The translations under genes were made by a program, and so were the position numbers. Positions 9,467 to 17,957 of a stretch of 56,742 bases of DNA are shown here, piece after piece. The notes below the pieces were generated by a model. That model did no database searches and was not told the DNA's origin. It worked only from the letters and a program-made list of their open reading frames with translations. Numbering within the stretch: position 1 is the first letter of the stretch; each line of letters opens with the position of its first letter. Source of the stretch: Paracoccaceae bacterium (GTDB lineage Bacteria; Pseudomonadota; Alphaproteobacteria; Rhodobacterales; Rhodobacteraceae); the NCBI GenBank assembly GCA_006226775.1, contig SBGD01000066.1, positions 1-56,742 on the forward strand, in the 5' to 3' direction.

Positions 9467-11356
9467 ATGGGATACAAAGACGTCTATTCAAGCTGGAAAG
9501 CCGACCCCGAGGCCTTCTGGATGGAGGCCGCCCGCGCGATCGACTGGGACGAGGCCCCCTCGAAGGCGCTGTTCGACAGGGGCAACGACATGTACGAGTG
9601 GTTCGCCGACGGCAGGGTCAACACCTGCTGGAACGCCGTCGACCGCCATGTCGAGGCCGGGCGCGGCGGCCAGGTGGCGATCATCCACGACAGCCCGATC
9701 ACCGGCACCCTGCACAAGATCACCTATGCCGAGCTGCGCAACCGCGTCGCCCGGCTGGCCGGCGCGCTGCGCGCCAAGGGCATCGAAAAGGGCGACCGGG
9801 TCATCATCTACATGCCGATGGTCCCCGAGGCGCTGGAGGCGATGCTGGCCTGCGGCCGTCTCGGCGCGATCCACTCGGTGGTCTTCGGCGGGTTCGCCGC
9901 CAACGAACTGGCGGTCAGGATCGACGACGCCAAGCCCAAGGCGATCATCGCCGCCTCCTGCGGGCTCGAGCCGGGGCGCGTGGTGCATTACAAGCCGCTG
10001 GTCGACGGCGCCATCGAGATGGCCCGCCACAAGCCCGATTTCTGCGTGGTTTTCCAGCGCGAACAGGAGGTTGCCCGCCTCGAAGAGGGCCGCGATTTCG
10101 ACTGGCACGGCTTTCAGTACGGGGTCGAGCCGGCGGAGTGCGTTCCGGTCGAGGGCAATCACCCGGCCTATATCCTCTATACCTCGGGCACCACCGGCGC
10201 GCCCAAGGGCGTGGTGCGCCATACCGGCGGGCATCTGGTGGCGCTGAACTGGACGATGAAGAACATCTACAACGTCGATCCCGGTGACGTGTTCTGGGCG
10301 GCCTCGGATGTCGGCTGGGTCGTGGGCCACAGCTATATCTGCTATGCGCCGCTGATCCACGGCAATACCACCATCGTCTTCGAGGGCAAGCCGATCGGCA
10401 CCCCCGATGCCGGCACCTTCTGGCGGGTGATCTCGGACCATGGGGTCAAGAGCTTCTTCACCGCCCCCACCGCCTTTCGCGCCGTCAAGCGCGAGGATCC
10501 CAAGGGCGACTTCATCCGAAAATACGACCTGTCGTGCCTCAAGACCGTCTACCTGGCCGGCGAGCGGGCCGATCCCGACACCATCGTCTGGGCGCAGGAT
10601 CAGCTCAAGGTGCCGGTGATCGACCATTGGTGGCAGACCGAAACCGGCTTTGCCATCGCCGCCAACCCGATGGGGGTCGAGCCGCTGCCGGTCAAGATCG
10701 GCTCGCCCTCGGTGCCGATGCCGGGCTATGACGTGCATATCCTCGACGAGGGCGGCAACCCCCTGCCCCCGGGCGAGCTGGGCGCCATCGCGGTCAAGCT
10801 GCCGCTGCCACCGGGCACCCTGCCGACCCTGTGGAACGCCGAGGACCGCTATCGCAAGGCCTATCTCACCACCTTTCCCGGCTATTACGAGACCGGCGAT
10901 GCCGGGATGATCGACGAGGACGGCTATCTCTACATCATGGCGCGCACCGATGACGTGATCAACGTCGCCGGCCACCGCCTGTCGACCGGCGGCATGGAGG
11001 AGGTGCTCTCGGGCCATCCCGACGTGGCCGAATGCGCGGTGATCGGCGTGACCGATCAGCTCAAGGGCCAGATGCCGGTGGGGTTTCTGTGCCTGAACGC
11101 GGGCTGCGCCAGCGACCATTCCGAGGTGGTCAAGGAGGTGGTCAAGATGGTGCGCGACAGGATCGGCCCGGTGGCGGCCTTCAAGCTGGCGGTGGTGGTC
11201 GACCGGCTGCCCAAGACCCGCTCGGGCAAGATCCTGCGCGCCACCATGGTCAAGATCGCCGACGGCGAGGACTACAAGATGCCCGCCACCATCGACGACC
11301 CCGCCATCCTCGACGAGATCAAGACCGCGCTGCAGACCATCGGCTACGCCAGGTAA
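9467..11356 (+). CDS. prpE: Propionyl-CoA synthetase
   Basis: Activates propionate (ATP plus CoA) to propionyl-CoA for carboxylation to methylmalonyl-CoA or the methylcitrate route. The 629-residue ANL-family enzyme has the N-terminal ACAS_N domain (YSSWKADPEAFW), the phosphate loop YTSGTTGAPKGVVR near residue 240, WWQTETG, and the C-terminal lid PKTRSGKILRATM whose Lys is the usual acylation-controlled residue. Length and N-terminus match PrpE better than Acs. An in-frame ATG lies 27 nt upstream, but the strong CGGAGGAGG at 9452-9460 sits just before ATG 9467. Regulation is likely through the TTTGCAAA sites upstream. A terminator follows. Confidence 0.93.
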   Translation: MGYKDVYSSWKADPEAFWMEAARAIDWDEAPSKALFDRGNDMYEWFADGRVNTCWNAVDRHVEAGRGGQVAIIHDSPITGTLHKITYAELRNRVARLAGALRAKGIEKGDRVIIYMPMVPEALEAMLACGRLGAIHSVVFGGFAANELAVRIDDAKPKAIIAASCGLEPGRVVHYKPLVDGAIEMARHKPDFCVVFQREQEVARLEEGRDFDWHGFQYGVEPAECVPVEGNHPAYILYTSGTTGAPKGVVRHTGGHLVALNWTMKNIYNVDPGDVFWAASDVGWVVGHSYICYAPLIHGNTTIVFEGKPIGTPDAGTFWRVISDHGVKSFFTAPTAFRAVKREDPKGDFIRKYDLSCLKTVYLAGERADPDTIVWAQDQLKVPVIDHWWQTETGFAIAANPMGVEPLPVKIGSPSVPMPGYDVHILDEGGNPLPPGELGAIAVKLPLPPGTLPTLWNAEDRYRKAYLTTFPGYYETGDAGMIDEDGYLYIMARTDDVINVAGHRLSTGGMEEVLSGHPDVAECAVIGVTDQLKGQMPVGFLCLNAGCASDHSEVVKEVVKMVRDRIGPVAAFKLAVVVDRLPKTRSGKILRATMVKIADGEDYKMPATIDDPAILDEIKTALQTIGYAR

Positions 11357-11383
11357 ACGCCGGGACCACCCGGCCAAACAAAA

Positions 11384-11413
11384 AACCGCCGCCCGACTGC
11401 CCGGGCGGCGGTT
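11384..11413 (+). terminator. Terminator after prpE
   Basis: Perfect 12-bp inverted repeat AACCGCCGCCCG / CGGGCGGCGGTT with a 6-nt loop, preceded by an A-run on the plus strand, 28 nt after the prpE stop. Confidence 0.8.
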
Positions 11414-11763
11414 GATCTTGCCGGATCAGGGTCATGCCAGCCCCGGGAACGGGAAATGCAGGTCACCATCGGCGCCTGGCGGCATGATCTGTCCATGTGG
11501 CCCGCAGAAGTCACTCACTCTTCCACAGACCCCCGGCAATCCGCGATCACGGTCGAAATGGACCGCCCCGCGAAGGGGTGCGCATCCGAAAAGTCCGAGA
11601 CGAAAAGGGCTTATCGTGCAAGTGCAAGACACCAGTTCCCTTCGAATGCCGGTCGACCATTGCCCGATTCCGCCCCGCGATACTGTGACCCTGATCACAT
11701 ATTGCGCTGCTATCTCGCCGCGGCCCCGTTTTGCCCGCGCCGGTTTGCGGCTAGGCTTGGCCC
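11414..11763. other. Intergenic region before the Crp-like regulator
   Basis: 350 bp without a convincing gene. The open frames here lack start signals and family-like composition. The only recognisable element is the Crp-type site at 11684-11699; TATCTC at 11711 could belong to a promoter. Confidence 0.5.
11684..11699. promoter_or_regulatory. Perfect Crp-type operator
   Basis: TGTGA-CCCTGA-TCACA, an exact match to the Crp consensus TGTGA-N6-TCACA, located 65 nt upstream of the Crp/Fnr-family gene that follows. The encoded recognition helix has the RE-x3-R pattern that reads TGTGA in Crp, so autoregulation is likely. Confidence 0.75.
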
Positions 11764-12504
11764 ATGGCGGGCCTGGCCCGTCCGAGACCTGACAGGATCG
11801 GCCCCGACCCCCAGATGCCCTTGCAATTCCGCGATACCGCCCGGCGCGAAAGCCTGATCCTCGGCGCCCTGAGCGCGGGCGAACGCGCCGCCCTGCTGGC
11901 GCTGTCCAAACCCTGCCATTATCCCGGCGGCAAGGCGATCTTTTCCAAGGGCAGCCGCGGCGAGACCATGATGCTGATCGAAACCGGGCGGGTGGAGATC
12001 AGCCTGACCTCGGCCTCGGGCAACCGCTCGATCGTGGCGCATCTCGGCCCCGGCGACAGCGTCGGCGAAATGGCGATCCTGCTGAATTCCGAGCGCACGG
12101 CGGATGCGCTGGCCACCAATGACGTGACCGGGCGGCTGGTGCACCGGACGCACCTGATGAATTTCCTGGCCGAGCACCCGAAGACCACGCTGGGCCTGAT
12201 TGCCGATCTCTGCCGCAAGCTGCAGGCGACGACCGAGGCGCTGGCGGATCTGTCGATGGCCGATGGCGGGACGCGGCTGGCCAAGGTGCTGATCGGGCTG
12301 TTCGACCGCTGGGGCATCGAAGAGGCCGAGGGCTGGCGCCTGACCCCGCCGGTGTCGCAATCCGACCTGGGCGACATGGCCGGGCTGACCCGCGAGACCG
12401 TCAACCGTCAGATCCGCGCCTGGGAACAGGAGGGGATGCTGCGCCGCGACGGGCGCGAGTTGATCCTGCTCGACGCCGACAAGCTGGACGCGCGGGCGCA
12501 CTAG
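11764..12504 (+). CDS. Crp/Fnr-family transcriptional regulator
   Basis: A 246-residue regulator: cyclic-nucleotide-binding beta-barrel (about 25-145, with a GDSVGEMAIL phosphate-cassette-like segment), dimerisation helix (about 150-175) and C-terminal winged HTH (about 195-240). The recognition helix LTRETVNRQIRAW keeps the Arg-Glu-x3-Arg arrangement of E. coli Crp. There is no N-terminal Cys cluster as in Fnr. The cassette is GEMAIL..SERTADAL rather than the classical GELAL..RAA, so the effector is uncertain. An alternative start is the ATG at 11815; neither start has a strong ribosome binding site. The gene ends 6 bp from the convergent yedK-like gene. Confidence 0.88.
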   Translation: MAGLARPRPDRIGPDPQMPLQFRDTARRESLILGALSAGERAALLALSKPCHYPGGKAIFSKGSRGETMMLIETGRVEISLTSASGNRSIVAHLGPGDSVGEMAILLNSERTADALATNDVTGRLVHRTHLMNFLAEHPKTTLGLIADLCRKLQATTEALADLSMADGGTRLAKVLIGLFDRWGIEEAEGWRLTPPVSQSDLGDMAGLTRETVNRQIRAWEQEGMLRRDGRELILLDADKLDARAH

Positions 12505-12510
12505 CGCGGG

Positions 12511-13170
12511 TCAGATCGGGGCGATCAGCCCCTCGCCGCTGGCGCGGTTGGAATTGACCGCCGGGTCGACGCGGTGAAACGCCAGCACGTCGTCCGCCGC
12601 CGCCCCCATCAGCGCCGCCGCGCCCTTGCCCCCCTCGCCCAGCCAGAGCGGCCAGTCGCGGGCCTCCAGGATCACCGGCATCCGGTGGTGGATCTTCTGC
12701 ATCCGGTCATTGGCGCCGGTGGTGACGATGGCGCAGGTCCGCAGCGCCTCGCCCTCGCGCTCCCAATCCTGCCAGATGCCGGCGAAGGCCAGGGGCGCCC
12801 CGTCGGCGCGAAAGATGTACCAGGGCAGGCGTTTCCCATCGTCGTCCTTGGTCCATTCGTAGAACCCCGTCGCCGGGATCAGGCAGCGCCGTTCGCGACA
12901 GGCGGCGCGGAAGGCCGGTTTCTCGGCCAGGGTCTCGGCGCGGGCATTGATCAGCAGCGGGCCGTCTGTCGGCGTCTTGTACCAATGCGGCAGAAAGCCC
13001 CAGCGCATGGGCTGCAACAGCCTTTGCCCGCCCTCCGCGCGCACCGCGTGGATCCGCGTGGTCGGGCAGACGTTGTAATTCGGCACATCCGGCAGGTTAT
13101 TGGCCGGCGCCGCCTCGAAAAGCTGCGCCATGGCATCGGAAGGAAGGGTGACTGCAAAACGCCCGCACAT
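12511..13170 (-). CDS. SRAP (HMCES/YedK) abasic-site protein
   Basis: A 219-residue SOS-response-associated peptidase (SRAP) family protein. Family members crosslink through the N-terminal Cys to abasic sites in single-stranded DNA, protecting stalled forks. The catalytic Cys2 is in MCGRFAVT. Further hallmarks are INARAET (about residue 73), the Glu of GFYEW (about 105) and HHRMPVIL (about 160). The start must be ATG 13168-13170, because Cys2 becomes N-terminal after Met removal; the longer upstream frame would bury it. It lies 4 bp downstream of the methyltransferase gene and is probably co-transcribed with it. Confidence 0.92.
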   Translation of the reverse strand: MCGRFAVTLPSDAMAQLFEAAPANNLPDVPNYNVCPTTRIHAVRAEGGQRLLQPMRWGFLPHWYKTPTDGPLLINARAETLAEKPAFRAACRERRCLIPATGFYEWTKDDDGKRLPWYIFRADGAPLAFAGIWQDWEREGEALRTCAIVTTGANDRMQKIHHRMPVILEARDWPLWLGEGGKGAAALMGAAADDVLAFHRVDPAVNSNRASGEGLIAPI

Positions 13171-13174
13171 GGGC

Positions 13175-14374
13175 TCAGCGTAAAAGCCCCGAGTAAAGAA
13201 GCAAGCCCCATCCCGACAGCCGGTCCGAGGCCCGCCCCCAGGGACCGGCAAAGCGCGCCATCTCCTGCCCGGTGGCGCCGGCGATCTCGGCCAGGCTGCG
13301 CGTGCCGTCCACCCGCGCCAGCGCGGCAGCACTTTCGCGCGGCAGGCGCAGCTCGATCCGCTCGCCGCCGGAGGTCACCGGCACCGGGCGGCCCTCGGCC
13401 ACGGCGCGGGCGAGCGCGGCCGGGGCCACGCCGATGAGATGCGGCACGAGATCGGGCGCGCGTCCGTCGGCGATCGGCGGCGCATCGTCCCTCCCTGCCG
13501 CGACCGCATAGGCAATATGCATCCGCATCGACCCGCAGAGCTTTTCCGCCACCGCCATGCGACCGACCGCGTCCATCTCGCCCGGCACCGGGGCAAAGCG
13601 CGCGGGATCGTATCGCGCCGGCATGGTGAAGGACTGCAGCGCCCAGCCCGTGCGCTGCAAGGTGGCGACCAGCGCGGCCACGTCATAGGCCCGGTCCTGG
13701 CCATGCAGCAGCAGGTCATAGAACCCCGCGTCCGAGACCTGATGATCGCCCAGATGCGGGTTGCGCTTGAAGGGATGGCCCTCGGGCAGGCGCGCGAAGG
13801 CCTCTTTCGCCGCGCGCAGCCGCTTTTTCGGCGCCATGCCGTCAAACAGCGCGCCAAAGGCCTCCTGCAACGGATAGACCCCGGTCCGCCCGTAAGGCGC
13901 ATAGACCATGAAGCCCATGCCGCCACCGGGCGCGAGGGCGGCGCGCAGCGCGCGGAACCCCGCGTCCGGGTCGGGCAGGTGATGCAGGACGCCGCAGCAG
14001 TCGATATAGTCGAACTCGCCGAAATCGGCGGCCTCCAGCAGGCTGGCGGTGTGAAAGGTGATGGTGTCGAGGCTGCGCACCCGCGCCCGCGCCTCGGCCA
14101 CCGCGCGGGCGGTTTGCGACAGGTCGAGATAGGTGATCTCATGCGGGCGCTCGGCCTGCGTCAGCAGATGCGCCAGCTGGATCAGCCCGTCGCCGGTGCC
14201 GCCGCCGGCCACCAGCACCCGCAAGGGCTGGCGCCAGTCGCGCCGACCGGAAAAGAGATAGTGGTCAAGCTCCACCGGATGCGAGGGCGAGCCGGTGATC
14301 AGCCGCTTGCGCTCATCCTCGGGGTGCCGCTCGGGATAGGGATAGGCCTCGTAATGTTGCTTGACCGTGACCAT
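13175..14374 (-). CDS. Class I SAM-dependent methyltransferase
   Basis: A 399-residue protein. The N-terminal HYEAYPYPERHP segment followed by motif I VLVAGGGTGDG (about residues 53-63), YLDLSQTA (motif II) and CCGVLHHLPDP define a Rossmann methyltransferase. The C-terminal ~120 residues form an extra domain that may recognise substrate. Homologues are annotated only as class I methyltransferases; the substrate is unknown. ATG 14372-14374 directly precedes the YPYPERHP segment. Two perfect AT-rich palindromes sit 44-88 bp upstream. It is followed at 4 bp by the SRAP gene. Confidence 0.8.
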   Translation of the reverse strand: MVTVKQHYEAYPYPERHPEDERKRLITGSPSHPVELDHYLFSGRRDWRQPLRVLVAGGGTGDGLIQLAHLLTQAERPHEITYLDLSQTARAVAEARARVRSLDTITFHTASLLEAADFGEFDYIDCCGVLHHLPDPDAGFRALRAALAPGGGMGFMVYAPYGRTGVYPLQEAFGALFDGMAPKKRLRAAKEAFARLPEGHPFKRNPHLGDHQVSDAGFYDLLLHGQDRAYDVAALVATLQRTGWALQSFTMPARYDPARFAPVPGEMDAVGRMAVAEKLCGSMRMHIAYAVAAGRDDAPPIADGRAPDLVPHLIGVAPAALARAVAEGRPVPVTSGGERIELRLPRESAAALARVDGTRSLAEIAGATGQEMARFAGPWGRASDRLSGWGLLLYSGLLR

Positions 14375-14417
14375 CTGTTTCCCCTCTGGATGACCGGCGC
14401 GCCGTTTCCCGCGCGGG

Positions 14418-14462
14418 CAAAATTCCGTCAACGGAATTTTGCAAATTTCATCGATGAAATTT
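14418..14462. repeat. Pair of adjacent perfect palindromes
   Basis: Arms CAAAATTCCGT / ACGGAATTTTG around CA (14418-14441), then arms AAATTTCAT / ATGAAATTT around CG (14443-14462). They are AT-rich in a GC-rich background and lie between two co-directional genes. The design (perfect arms, 2-nt centre flanked by T and A) matches the array at 25421-25532. Confidence 0.7.
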
Positions 14463-14472
14463 CCGCCTGGCG

Positions 14473-14772
14473 TCAGGCCTTGCGCGCCATGGCGATCCGG
14501 GCCTCCATCATCGACATCTCCCGAAGGATGTCCCGTCGCCGCACCGGCACGTCGGTCTGGCGCAACTCGTCGCGCAGCCGCTGCAATTCGCGCGACAGGG
14601 TGACGAATTCCGGCGCGCCGCCGCTCTCCTTCACCAGCCGGTTCAGCAGCGCGTTCTGCGGGTCGTCGCAGGGCGGCAAAGGCTGGCCCGCCCCGGGCAG
14701 GTTGTCAAACTCGCCGCGCGCCTCGGCCTCGCGGATGCGGGCGGAAATCAGGTCGATCAGAGGATGGTCCAT
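14473..14772 (-). CDS. DUF1992 (DnaJ homologue subfamily C member 28-like) protein
   Basis: A 99-residue protein matching the conserved DUF1992 core: LIDLISARIREAEARGEFDNLPGAG near the N-terminus, then a helical region with NRLVKESG and LRELRDEL-like heptads. Bacterial versions lack a J domain and their role is unknown. The start is ATG 14770-14772; the upstream open frame carries only the intergenic hairpins. It lies between the 5'-nucleotidase and the methyltransferase on the same strand. Confidence 0.82.
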   Translation of the reverse strand: MDHPLIDLISARIREAEARGEFDNLPGAGQPLPPCDDPQNALLNRLVKESGGAPEFVTLSRELQRLRDELRQTDVPVRRRDILREMSMMEARIAMARKA

Positions 14773-14797
14773 GCGGCCATTTTCCCCGATGCGAGGA

Positions 14798-14842
14798 GCC
14801 CCCGCAAGGGGGCGAGGAGCGGCGCCTAGCAAAAAGCGCCGC
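14798..14842 (-). terminator. Two GC-rich hairpins downstream of the 5'-nucleotidase
   Basis: On the minus strand a stem GCGGCGC / GCGCCGC with a T-rich loop (14819-14842) is followed by GCCCCC-TTGC-GGGGGC (14798-14813). They sit 10 nt past the 5'-nucleotidase stop and just before the DUF1992 start. Possible terminator or attenuator; there is no clean trailing U-tract. Confidence 0.4.
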
Positions 14843-14851
14843 CCCCGGTGC

Positions 14852-16411
14852 TCATTTCGCCGTGATGCGCCCTTCGACATAGGGTTTGAACGGCCCCTGC
14901 GCCGCAAGGTATTCCGCCGTCACATCGGCCAGATCCGGGCCGTAGTCATAGGCGTTCATCGCATCGACGAACATCCGGTAGCCGTCCCCGCCATTGCGGA
15001 CGTAGTCGTTGGAGACCACGCCATAGACCGTCTCGGCCTCGATCGGCGCGCCGCCCACCATCACATCCGACACCCGCTCGCCCGCGGGCTTGCTGGCGTC
15101 AAAGGCAAAGGTCAGGCCGGCCACCTGCGGAAAGCGCCCGGCGCCCTCTTCCACCTGGCTCACGCCGTTTTCCAGCGCTTCGACCATGGTCGCCCCGGTC
15201 ACCTGGAAGGTCGAAAGCGTGTTCTGGAACGGCAGCACCGTCAGCACCTCGCCCATGGTCACCTCGCCCGCGTCGATCGACGCGCGGATGCCGCCGCTGT
15301 TCTGAATGGCGATCTGGATGCCCTGGTCGGCCACCCGCGCCAGCATGGCATCGGCGATCAGGTTGCCCATCGCGCATTCCATCGCCCGACAGACCGAGCG
15401 GTCGCCCTCGATCATCTCCGAGGTTTCGGCCACCACCCTGGTACGGATCTCGTCCAGCGGCTTTGCCGCCTCGGCAATCCGCGCCTTCACCGCCTCGTCG
15501 GCCGTGACCGAGGCGTCGATGACGATCGGATCGCCCTTGGCCTCGATCACATTGCCCGCGTCATCGAAGGTCACGTTCAACTCGCCCAGGTACTTGCCAT
15601 AGGCATAGGCCTGCACGATCTGCACGCCGTTGACCACGGTCGGATAGGGGCCATCGGCGCTGTCGTCATTATTGGCGAGGTAGGTATTGGTATGGCCGCC
15701 GACGATCACGTCGACACCGGTGGTGTTCTCGGCAACCGTCTGATCGACGCCGTAACCCGAGTGCGACAGCACGATGATCTTGTTCACGCCCATCTCGGTC
15801 AGCTTGTCGACCTCGCCCTGCACCGCGTCCGAGGGATCGGTGAAGATGACGTTCTTGCCGGGGCTGGCAAGCTCATCGGTGTTCTGCGGCGTCAGCCCGA
15901 TAAAGCCCAGCTTCTCGCCGCCCTGCTCGATCACCGTGGATTTCATCAGCACGTCGGACAGCAGCGGCTCGCCCGAGACATCGGCGTTCGACATCAGGAT
16001 CGGGAAATCCAGCGCATCGATGAAGCCGCGCAGCACCTCGGGCCCGTCGTCGAACTCGTGGTTGCCCACGGTCATCGCGGTATAGCCCATCTGGTTCATC
16101 ATCTCGGCGGCCAGCTTGCCCTTGTAATAGGTATAGAACAGGCTGCCCTGGAACTGGTCGCCGCCATCGACGAGGATCCAGTTGTTCGACCGGGCCTTGG
16201 CCGCGTTGATCGCGGTCATCAGCCGGGCGGAACTGCCAAAGCACTCGCCCGCGGCGTCATCTTCCGCCGAACAGGGGCCGTCGTACTTGCTCACCGGCTC
16301 GAAGCGGGCGTGGAAGTCGTTGGTATGCAGGATGGTCAGCGAATACTCGGCGCTGGCAACGCCGGCACTCAGCGCCAGCACGGCAGCGCTTGTCAAAAGG
16401 CGCAGGGACAT
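14852..16411 (-). CDS. Periplasmic 5'-nucleotidase / metallophosphatase
   Basis: Secreted UshA/NadN-type phosphohydrolase that releases nucleosides from nucleotides outside the cytoplasm. The 519 residues comprise a signal peptide (1-21, ending SAGVASA), a metallophosphatase domain with ILHTNDFHAR, GNHEFDDG and GGHTNT metal-binding motifs, and a C-terminal 5'-nucleotidase domain with NSGGIRASIDAGE. Start ATG 16409-16411 has GAGG upstream. The nucleoside salvage operon at the left of the window could use its products, but the two are not linked here. It is divergent from the DUF952 gene across a region holding a perfect 14-bp inverted repeat. Confidence 0.92.
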   Translation of the reverse strand: MSLRLLTSAAVLALSAGVASAEYSLTILHTNDFHARFEPVSKYDGPCSAEDDAAGECFGSSARLMTAINAAKARSNNWILVDGGDQFQGSLFYTYYKGKLAAEMMNQMGYTAMTVGNHEFDDGPEVLRGFIDALDFPILMSNADVSGEPLLSDVLMKSTVIEQGGEKLGFIGLTPQNTDELASPGKNVIFTDPSDAVQGEVDKLTEMGVNKIIVLSHSGYGVDQTVAENTTGVDVIVGGHTNTYLANNDDSADGPYPTVVNGVQIVQAYAYGKYLGELNVTFDDAGNVIEAKGDPIVIDASVTADEAVKARIAEAAKPLDEIRTRVVAETSEMIEGDRSVCRAMECAMGNLIADAMLARVADQGIQIAIQNSGGIRASIDAGEVTMGEVLTVLPFQNTLSTFQVTGATMVEALENGVSQVEEGAGRFPQVAGLTFAFDASKPAGERVSDVMVGGAPIEAETVYGVVSNDYVRNGGDGYRMFVDAMNAYDYGPDLADVTAEYLAAQGPFKPYVEGRITAK

Positions 16412-16500
16412 CGGGAATCCTCTCTGTTGTCGTTATGTCCGCGATGCTGCAACGGGACCGGGGGCTTGTCAAAGCCTACGCGAGAGGAGGCGGCAAATCC

Positions 16501-16539
16501 CGCGCGGTCAAGGGACAGCATCCGCCCCTTGACCGCGCG
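16501..16539. promoter_or_regulatory. Perfect 14-bp inverted repeat between divergent genes
   Basis: Arms CGCGCGGTCAAGGG (16501-16514) and CCCTTGACCGCGCG (16526-16539) around an 11-nt loop. It lies 90 bp upstream of the 5'-nucleotidase and 24 bp before the DUF952 start. It could be an operator or a leader hairpin; no regulator recognised. Confidence 0.5.
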
Positions 16540-16563
16540 CCCGGGGCGCGTCATGCAGCCGTC

Positions 16564-16902
16564 ATGCTGATCTACAAGATTTTCCGGGCCGATGAATGGG
16601 CCAGCCTGCAAGCCAGGGGATCGACCCCCGGCGCGCCGATCGACCGTGCCGATGGCTACGTGCATTTCTCCACCGCCGAACAGGTCCGCGAGACCGCCGC
16701 CAAGCATTTTGCCGCAGAGGACGGGCTGGTGCTGCTGGCCTGCGACGCCGCGGCCCTGGGCGGTGACCTGACCTGGGAGCCATCCCGCGGCGGCGCGCTT
16801 TTTCCGCATCTTTACCGCGAGTTGCGGCTCGAGGACGTGGCCTGGCATTGCCCCCTGCCGCTGGACCGGGACGGCCATGTCTTTCCCGTGACCCTGGCAT
16901 GA
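16564..16902 (+). CDS. DUF952 family protein
   Basis: A 112-residue small protein of the DUF952 family: [12 protein letters not shown] at the N-terminus, [12 protein letters not shown] near residue 33, a LLACDAAAL strand and FPHLYREL near the C-terminus. The fold is related to ADP-ribosyltransferase-like folds and the biochemical role is unknown. ATG 16564 starts the conserved YKIF strand; the longer upstream frame runs through the inverted repeat. The stop overlaps the pyrD start by 4 nt (ATGA), so the two are translationally coupled, as often seen in rhodobacteral genomes. Confidence 0.86.
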   Translation: MLIYKIFRADEWASLQARGSTPGAPIDRADGYVHFSTAEQVRETAAKHFAAEDGLVLLACDAAALGGDLTWEPSRGGALFPHLYRELRLEDVAWHCPLPLDRDGHVFPVTLA

Positions 16903-17957
16903 GGTTTGTCGAGCGGCTGGGCCTGGCCGCGCTTTATCGCTGTGACCCGGAAACCGCCCACGGGCTGGCGATAAGGGCGCTGCGCCTGGGGCTGGCGCCC
17001 GCGCCCGGGCGGCTGACCTCGCCGCGGCTGCGCACCGAGGTTGCCGGGCTCGCCCTGCCCAACCCGGTCGGGCTGGCCGCCGGCTTCGACAAGAATGCCA
17101 CCGCGCTTTCGGGGCTTTCGCGCGCCGGCTTCGGCTTTCTCGAGGTCGGCGCCGCCACGCCCCTGCCCCAGCCCGGCAATCCGCGCCCACGGCTCTTTCG
17201 CCTGACCGAGGACCGCGCGGCGATCAACCGGTTCGGCTTCAACAACGACGGCATGGAGGCGATTGCCGCCCGGCTGAAAACCCGCCCGCGCGATGCGGTG
17301 ATCGGGCTCAACCTCGGCGCCAACAAGACCTCGGAGGACCGCGCCGCCGATTTCGCCCGGGTGCTGGCCTGCTGCGGGCCGCAGGTGGATTTCGCGACCG
17401 TCAACGTCAGTTCGCCCAATACCGAACGGCTGCGCGATCTTCAGGGCCGCGCCGCGCTCACCGCGCTGCTGGATGGCGTGATGGCGGCGCGGGCGGAGTT
17501 GCCGAGGCCGATCCCGGTGTTTCTGAAGATCGCCCCGGATCTGGAGGCCGCGGCGCTGGCGGAAATCGCCGATGTGGCGCAGCAGGGCGCGCTCGGCGGG
17601 ATCATTGCCACCAATACCACCCTGTCGCGCGACGGGCTGACCTCGGCGCAGCGCGACGAACCGGGCGGGCTTTCCGGCCAGCCGCTGTTCACCAGGTCGA
17701 CCCGGGTGCTGGCGCAGCTGCATGAGCTGACCGGCGGCAGCCTGCCCTTGATCGGCGTCGGCGGCATCGGCTCGGCCGAGCAGGCCTATGCCAAGATCAA
17801 GGCCGGCGCCTCGGCGGTGCAGCTTTATACCGCGCTGGTCTTTGGCGGGCTGTCGCTGGTGCAGGAGATCGTCGAAGGGCTGGACCGCCTGCTGGAGCGC
17901 GACGGCTTTGCCTCGGTGTCCGAGGCTGTCGGGACGGATGTGAAGTCCTGGCTGTAA
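16899..17957 (+). CDS. pyrD: Dihydroorotate dehydrogenase (quinone), class 2
   Basis: FMN enzyme of de novo pyrimidine synthesis, oxidising dihydroorotate and passing electrons to ubiquinone at the inner membrane. At 352 residues it has the class 2 layout: an amphipathic N-terminal extension (1-40) for quinone access, [13 protein letters not shown] (about 52-64), [25 protein letters not shown] with the class 2 catalytic Ser, FLKIAPDL, and the C-terminal phosphate-binding [20 protein letters not shown]. It is coupled to the DUF952 gene by a 4-nt overlap. Confidence 0.96.
   Translation: MRFVERLGLAALYRCDPETAHGLAIRALRLGLAPAPGRLTSPRLRTEVAGLALPNPVGLAAGFDKNATALSGLSRAGFGFLEVGAATPLPQPGNPRPRLFRLTEDRAAINRFGFNNDGMEAIAARLKTRPRDAVIGLNLGANKTSEDRAADFARVLACCGPQVDFATVNVSSPNTERLRDLQGRAALTALLDGVMAARAELPRPIPVFLKIAPDLEAAALAEIADVAQQGALGGIIATNTTLSRDGLTSAQRDEPGGLSGQPLFTRSTRVLAQLHELTGGSLPLIGVGGIGSAEQAYAKIKAGASAVQLYTALVFGGLSLVQEIVEGLDRLLERDGFASVSEAVGTDVKSWL

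Noticed and set aside
11432-11698. Minus-strand 88-codon frame before the Crp-like gene
   Set aside because: Its start codon lies inside the perfect Crp operator, it lacks a ribosome binding site, and its composition is not protein-like.
14438-14445. TTTGCAAA match, possible ScfR operator
   Set aside because: It arises at the junction of two adjacent palindromes, is a single copy and has no propionate or acetate gene nearby.
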